A stretch of DNA of 64,000 nt from Trichobilharzia regenti (lineage: Eukaryota; Platyhelminthes; Trematoda; Strigeidida; Schistosomatidae), in assembly GCA_944472135.2 (NCBI GenBank), contig CALYDD020000436.1, forward strand, positions 50,931 to 114,930, read 5' to 3'. Position numbers and translations under genes: made by a program. This document shows, piece after piece, positions 58,333-64,000 of the stretch (position 1 is the stretch's first letter; every line of letters begins with the position of its first letter). The notes beneath the pieces were generated by a model that saw only the letters and a program-made list of their open reading frames with translations, was not told the origin of the DNA and made no database searches.

Positions 58333-58996
58333 TCAGGATTACCTAACCTCCAGGGCATGAAACAAGGATATCCAAATTCTGTAGTTGTTGTCAGCTGATG
58401 ATGAAACATTGAAAATAAGTAGACTTTGTCGATTTTGTTATAGGAATGAGGCGATGACGGAGACTCGAATTTTGTTTATCGTCTACTATTTTTGGAATGT
58501 CGTTTAGCTTTTCGTGAACAGTATAATTAAAATAGCTATTCACGGATAAAAGTTTATATCTGCAGTATTCACAAAGCATAAGTCAGTATTGCTAAACTGT
58601 TTAAGTGATGTATGTTCAAGAAACATCTGGAAGGTACTGATACAGTATTATTTGGCCAATCAGGTTACAGTTTTTGAGACGTTTTAAAAAGCAGAAGCAT
58701 GGGTGGAAAATAACTGAACAAAATATCGTCTGTGATAAAAGGAGTATACATTAGAGTAAAACACTGGCTCACCTCCATCGATCTTTAGGACTGCAAATTC
58801 GAAAAACAACCATTTTTGAAGGAAATATTGTTTGAAACACAAAGCACAGACAAATGAAATGTAAACTGTCATTAAAAAAAGTTGCATATATAGTTGCAAC
58901 CACATGTACATTTTGTATGATGAAATATATGACACTGACTACCCTCAATAAGAAATAACGCATTTCAATGGCTTTCAGCAGATAGATTCTCCCAAC

Positions 58997-60039
58997 TTGA
59001 AACTCACAATATGATTTTATTTTGATAAATCACACAGTGTTGTTATACAGTATTATTAACTGATGACCACATGCTTCGAGCACAAACTAATGCTCATAAT
59101 CATATCAAGGTACTCACTCACACAACTTTTACTCCAATTATATACATAAGTAAAAAACTGATGGTTAGACATTTGAATAATATCAATCTAAGATAAAGTA
59201 CGTGCATAAGACCCTACGTAGGATTCTCAATAAACCAGGAATTAGGATGGCGTTCAAATCTACAAACCCATTCAGAGACAAGCCCTGTAAGCTAAAGGAC
59301 CTTAAAGGTTGACCCAATTGGACAAAATAATATAATTTACAAAATACCTTACAATAACTGTTAGAAAAAAAAAATACATAGGTCAAACCAGTAGTCAGGA
59401 GTAGTCAGACTGTCAGAATATAAGAATTTAGCTAAGGTTATAACGAATGATCCCAAGAAGATAAGTAATTTAGAAAAATGCTCAGCGATTGCCCTGCATG
59501 TATGTAGGTGGAGAGAGAGAGATTGATTACTGAATCCTGGTTCATGAAGTGAATCTACACCCAACAAATGCAACAGAAATGACTGAATACAAGTACCAGA
59601 GATATGGAAGATATTATTACCGCCAGTCAGTCAAATCAGAGGAGGATAATAAATAATCTTAAAATTCTATTACGATTTACGTCCATCAAAGCATTCTAAT
59701 AAATTACTTATTTTGACTATAAAAATACTCATCTTATTTCCCATATGACTGTACTTGATGATAACACTCATATCGTTTTTTGAGTGTACTTTATCTTATA
59801 TTGATTTTATTCGTCTGTCTAATCATCAATTTTTATTCATGTATATAAATGAAGCAAGTAAGTTGTGTGAGCGATTACCTTGATATGATTGTGAGCAATA
59901 GTTTGTGCTCAAAACGTTGTTATCAGGTAATGTCACTGTATAACAATATGTGATTTATCAAAATGAACTTTTATCCATAATGGAGTTAAAATCTACCACA
60001 GTTCCCAAGTCTTATACTTATATCAATTGAAACTCACAA
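58997..60039 (+). mobile_element. PLE-6, copy D
   Basis: Direct copy of 11324-12368; 13-bp flanking repeats are at 58997-59009 and 60027-60039. Ten consecutive A at 59364-59373 replace the mixed sequence GATAAGTT of copy A at equal length. Confidence 0.7.
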
Positions 60040-60740
60040 CTTTTAACAGTAAATTTCGTGAAATGTTAACCAAAATATGTACTATTTCACCGCATATTTA
60101 CTCTTTTAGTAAACTTGATTTGACTGTATTAAATAAAGTTTGCCTTCGAATCTTTAATCTTATGGCTAAGTAATTACGTTCGAAGAGGAGAAACTGCTTT
60201 CAAAGTGTCATTGAAAGTTACCTCGTCAATTCGGATTATCATGTGAATACCTTGAATACAATGAGCTCACCAGTTAAAAAAAATAGTCCATTTTCGCTCA
60301 AGTTTCACAAAAGCAACTGGTGTATGAAAACCGATTTAGGTGTTCATAAAAAGCAATTATTAGTATTTTCTTTGGCCTGGTAACTTGTTGTCTTCAATAT
60401 TTCTCTCACTTTCATTAGACTATACAATGTTTAGCTTCAAATTCTTCCACTTTGGTGAAATGTGAGTCTACTTGTCTCTTATTTTTGTGCTTTGTTTGAT
60501 AGCATTACATTGTAATTCGAATTATTAATCACTTATCAAATTATTCAATCTTTGTCTTTATTAGGGTAACTGGTATCATTCGTTCATGGATAAACTTGCT
60601 TATAATCTATATGCGTATAATTTTTAAGGACTGTTCATTAATTTTAGAGTCTCCTATAAGCTCAAAACAGGTGATATTTGCAAGTATGTTGACATTGATC
60701 TTTACATAATCTTCATTCATGTTCTAAGCTGTACGCAGCT

Positions 60741-61190
60741 AATGAGAAGCCGATGTAGTAACAGATGGTACCACCTCATTTTGCACAAACCGTTATTCTT
60801 TCTCTACTCAAAGTCAAGGGAGTGTTTAAACTGTGTTCTTTCTAATTCACGATTTCCATCAGCCATTAAGTTTCTCCTTGTGCGCTACGTTTTCAGAATT
60901 TTACACGGCAATCATATCGTCTACATATCTTTAAAATACTCTCGAAGTCTAAATCGGCATTTGTTGAACTCATACGTTCACGTTTATTTGTTAGTGTTAG
61001 GCATATTGTTAATTTATTCGGATATTGTAAAGCTGTCGTTTTGTAAGGTGAAGTAATTTAACCTCAGGTATTACTTATCTTTATCTAATACTTCAGTTCT
61101 GATAGTCTTTGAAATGTTCGTATGAAGAGATCCGCCAACATCGAAACTGATCGTTAATTGGTCTCTTTTCATGAAACGTTTCTAAGAAAT
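60741..61190 (-). pseudogene. PLE-7 reverse transcriptase remnant, copy D
   Basis: Direct copy of 13070-13520 with almost no change. Confidence 0.58.
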
Positions 61191-62032
61191 CATCATCACA
61201 AAACAAGTTTTTTCAAAAGTCGAATATTTCACTTCATTTTTTGAGCAGTTAGCGTAAAGACTCAGAAGGCATATATCTCTTGAAGAAACTGCTTTGCTAA
61301 CCGGGAAACATATTTCTTACTTGTTACCTGTTAAGCAAAATTATTATTTAATATGTTCGTTAGTGGGATAAAATCTGAGGAGTCTGAAAACCACTGACTA
61401 CTGAACAATAAACTCGTGCGAAAGTTTTAAAACAGAAGTATGCTGAATGCGGTAATTTCAAAATATCATGATTAAGTTAAAAGTATAAATCTTGAAACAG
61501 TCATTAGAATTGAATTATCAAACTCAATGGAATGTAAAGGTCTTATCATACTGATTTCAGATCAATTACAGTTTGCTGACATGCAGGTAAAACACCATGG
61601 TTTATTACACATACTAGAGGTAGTAAGTGAACTAATCTGAGAATTTCTACATCTGAACTACTGTCATGAATAAGTCCTAGGTGGGATGATTAACTCATTT
61701 TAATTTATCATCTGGTGTTGGCCAAGATACATTTCTATGTGGTATCGAAAACACGTACGGTTTTCAAAATTCACTTCAGGTTTTCAAAGTGCAAAGTAAA
61801 ACCCTGAGAAACGGTCACTTGAAATTGATTTTATTAGGATATTGAGAAGCCAATCTGAAGATGTGACGTTATACCCTCGAATCATTGAGAAGAGCGAAGA
61901 TTTTCTTATAAGTATACTGATGGCCGTAAATTATATATTTCCATGTAATTTATCACGCATCCATTTTACGGTTCTTCTTAAACGAAACTAATTTGTCTTT
62001 TCAAATTATTCGTTTTTGTAAGGACTTCATTT

Positions 62033-62311
62033 GATTGGTTACAGGATTTCATCATGAGCTGAAATCAATTTGAAGAACCACTAGAATTGCCAAATTTAGA
62101 ATTCATGGGCCTTTGGATCGGATCCCATTGGCTAAATGGTCTACAAACTCGCCTTGTTACCAAAAAGTCCTGGGTTAGAACCTTGTTGGTGGATGATTAA
62201 TGGTGAAGAGTCCTAAATCGGGGCAAAACAACTGTCCAGTACTCCCGATGGCTGGTTTTCCAGTGGTTCTCCAGCTGATGTTAGCTCATGATGAAATCCT
62301 CCAACCAATGA
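62033..62311 (+). repeat. Fold-back SINE, copy D
   Basis: Direct copy of 14362-14640. Confidence 0.58.
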
Positions 62312-62806
62312 AACTAATTTGTCTTACTCAGTCATCCGAACCGTGAAGATGATTCTGAGTGCTGCTTAGAGTGAATTCTTGCTTTTGAATGGTAGTCTTG
62401 CCTTAGTCATAATTCGGATTTCAATAGAATTTCATATATATGCATTATTCATATGAAAGTACTGTAAAGACTTTGAACACCTAAGTAATCACGTTGTGAC
62501 CATCACTTTTGAATGTATTCCTTAGCGTTTCTAAAATCTTCAAGTTTGACTTACTATTTTGTCCTGCTCAGCAATTAGACCAAAACGTTTCAAAAATGTA
62601 TTAATTAAATCAATTGTCAATTGTTTAAAATTCATAGAATATTTAATTAGTCCAGATTTGTTAAGCAAAAAGCGGTCTCATTATTTGTGATTAGTTTAAA
62701 GACATTAACTCATTACAAAAACACTTGTAAGCGTAAAAATATTGTGCTTTCAATTAGATGACATCAGGCTTAACTCTAATATGCCTACATAACAATTTGT
62801 CTATAG

Positions 62807-63104
62807 GATAACAAGATAGTGAATATAAATTGTGCAATAAACCGTAATGAAAGCTATGATATTAATATCAATAGTAGTTTTATCAATAACAGGGATGAAA
62901 ATGTGGGGCGATCTGTGATAACACAAATAACGAAAACCAGTGGGATTAAACAAACAAATGGTCAGGTAGATGTAGTATTCGATAAAGACTAACAAAAACA
63001 AATGAACCGATCAAGTAATGCCAGATTAAAGGAATTAAATAAAATACCTTTTAATGAAGATGTGATAAGACTGAGGGATGATAACACATGGGTTGAAAAT
63101 ATAA
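62807..63104 (+). pseudogene. Exon-like unrecognised coding stretch, copy D
   Basis: Direct copy of 15136-15433, with the same ends and internal TAA. Confidence 0.35.
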
Positions 63105-63191
63105 GTAAGGGATGGTGGAGACGTCATCAGCTGGTTTTGTCTCAATAGGTCAAGGCAAAGATAATGACTGTGCGAACGTCCTTTAAATACT

Positions 63192-64000
63192 TAGTTTAGG
63201 TTTAATAGTAATTCGAATGCCTATCGCCTCAGCTGTGTGCAGTAGACGAATACGAGGTCTATTGGAAAGATTCGCTGAGATACAATAAACTACCTTGAAT
63301 GCTTTCGTTTCTTCGACTACATGACCACTATCAAATAAATGTGACAAAATGGTGCTACGGATTGTTTCTGTCTGTCTTTTGCCAAACCACGATGAGAGAT
63401 TGGTTACAGGATTCCATCAAGAGCTGACACCAGTTAGAGAACCATTGGAAAACCAGCTGGGAGTACTGGACATCTGTTTCGTCCTAATTTGGAACTCTCA
63501 AGAAGTACACACCCACCGGGGTTCAAACCCAGGACCTACTGGTTACAAGGCGAGCTCGATGAAAGGTGTTCATTAACACGTTAGCAGGCTAAACTGTCTA
63601 GTAGTAGCGTTTCTAACATAACTGTCACCCCATGTGCAGCTGAATTGATAAATCTGTATAGATGTTTCGAAAACACCTAGGTTATCCTTCGTTTGCGTCC
63701 CAAGCATTCGTTGGCTAGAGAATGGCAAACACGTTTACTACGTGAAAAAATCTTCATATACTCCTGAGAAAGTCTCTAGAATAAAATATCACTTGATAAG
63801 CCACCATTAAATTCGAACTTAATAAATAGAGTCTTTCTACGTGAAGTAAGAGTCTCAGGTTTTCTCTCTGATGTTTCCTTATGAAGCTAATCGGATAGCC
63901 CATCTCCATCAAGGAATCGTGAATATATATTCAAATTCCTTTTGTAAGAGGTCATCCGTAAATATCTTTCTTGCTCTGCTCGCGAGAAGTTTAACACATT
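63192..64000 (-). mobile_element. PLE-3, copy D, cut by the window end
   Basis: Direct copy of 15520-16350: the endonuclease, its inserted SINE (63398-63559) and part of the connector. The reverse transcriptase lies beyond 64000. Confidence 0.75.

Larger units (their letters stand above)
51821..64000 (+). repeat. Large repeat unit, copy D (forward, runs off the window)
   Basis: Direct copy of A 2903-16350. The offset is 48919 before 55642 and about 47672 after it, because the PLE-1 insertion is absent. It starts with the last 170 bases of the CR1-like element, and it holds Merlin, the SINE pair, PLE-2, PLE-6, PLE-7, the 14.4-kb SINE, the exon-like frame and the start of PLE-3. It carries several local substitutions to A (57536-57550, 59363-59373). 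The stretches 51990-52910, 53720-55640 and 58330-58990 show no recognisable gene. Confidence 0.93.

Overview
This looks like a gene-poor, repeat-built stretch of an AT-rich trematode genome, most likely a blood fluke (Schistosoma). The reasons are a CR1-like non-LTR retrotransposon, many Penelope-like element (PLE) fragments, an RTE-clade retrotransposon remnant, Merlin-type transposase remnants, and tRNA-derived SINEs with hammerhead-like motifs that resemble the schistosome SM-alpha family. The organism is inferred from element content. I found no rRNA, no functional tRNA, no CRISPR array and no intact host protein gene.

Layout. Positions 1-3073 hold the 3' part of a frameshifted CR1-like element. 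From about 2903 on, the window is four copies of one unit. Copy A (2903-24411, forward) is followed by a 451-bp spacer and copy B (24863-45266, inverted), forming a palindrome with arms of about 20.4 kb. A 214-bp spacer (45267-45480) carrying a PLE-type hammerhead ribozyme separates B from copy C (45481-51820, forward, partial), giving a second palindrome with arms of about 6.3 kb. Copy C is joined head to tail to copy D (51821-64000, forward, running off the window).

Order inside the unit, in copy A coordinates: an unrecognised decayed reading frame (3998-4317, minus); Merlin transposase (4378-4800, minus); PLE-1 (6712-7982), an endonuclease-only element between 259-bp inverted terminal repeats; a head-to-head SINE pair (8410-9122); PLE-2 reverse transcriptase (9580-10660, plus); PLE-6, endonuclease-only with inverted repeats (11324-12368); PLE-7 reverse transcriptase (13070-13520, minus); a SINE (14362-14640); an exon-like decayed frame (15136-15433); PLE-3 (15520-17720, minus) interrupted by two SINEs; SINE pieces (18185-18830); PLE-4, endonuclease with inverted repeats (19301-20216); PLE-5 endonuclease (21030-21890, minus); and an RTE-like 3' end (23640-24411) at the palindrome tip.

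The copies are not identical. D lacks PLE-1 and shows a clean empty site. Diagnostic bases group the copies differently along the unit (B+C against A+D, then A+B against C+D), as expected after gene conversion or repeated rearrangement. Nothing here reads as a host pathway. The content is selfish elements, their self-cleaving RNA motifs, and a large duplicated, inverted structure of the kind found in non-recombining or heterochromatic regions. Several copies carry suspicious runs of A, so parts of the assembly need checking.
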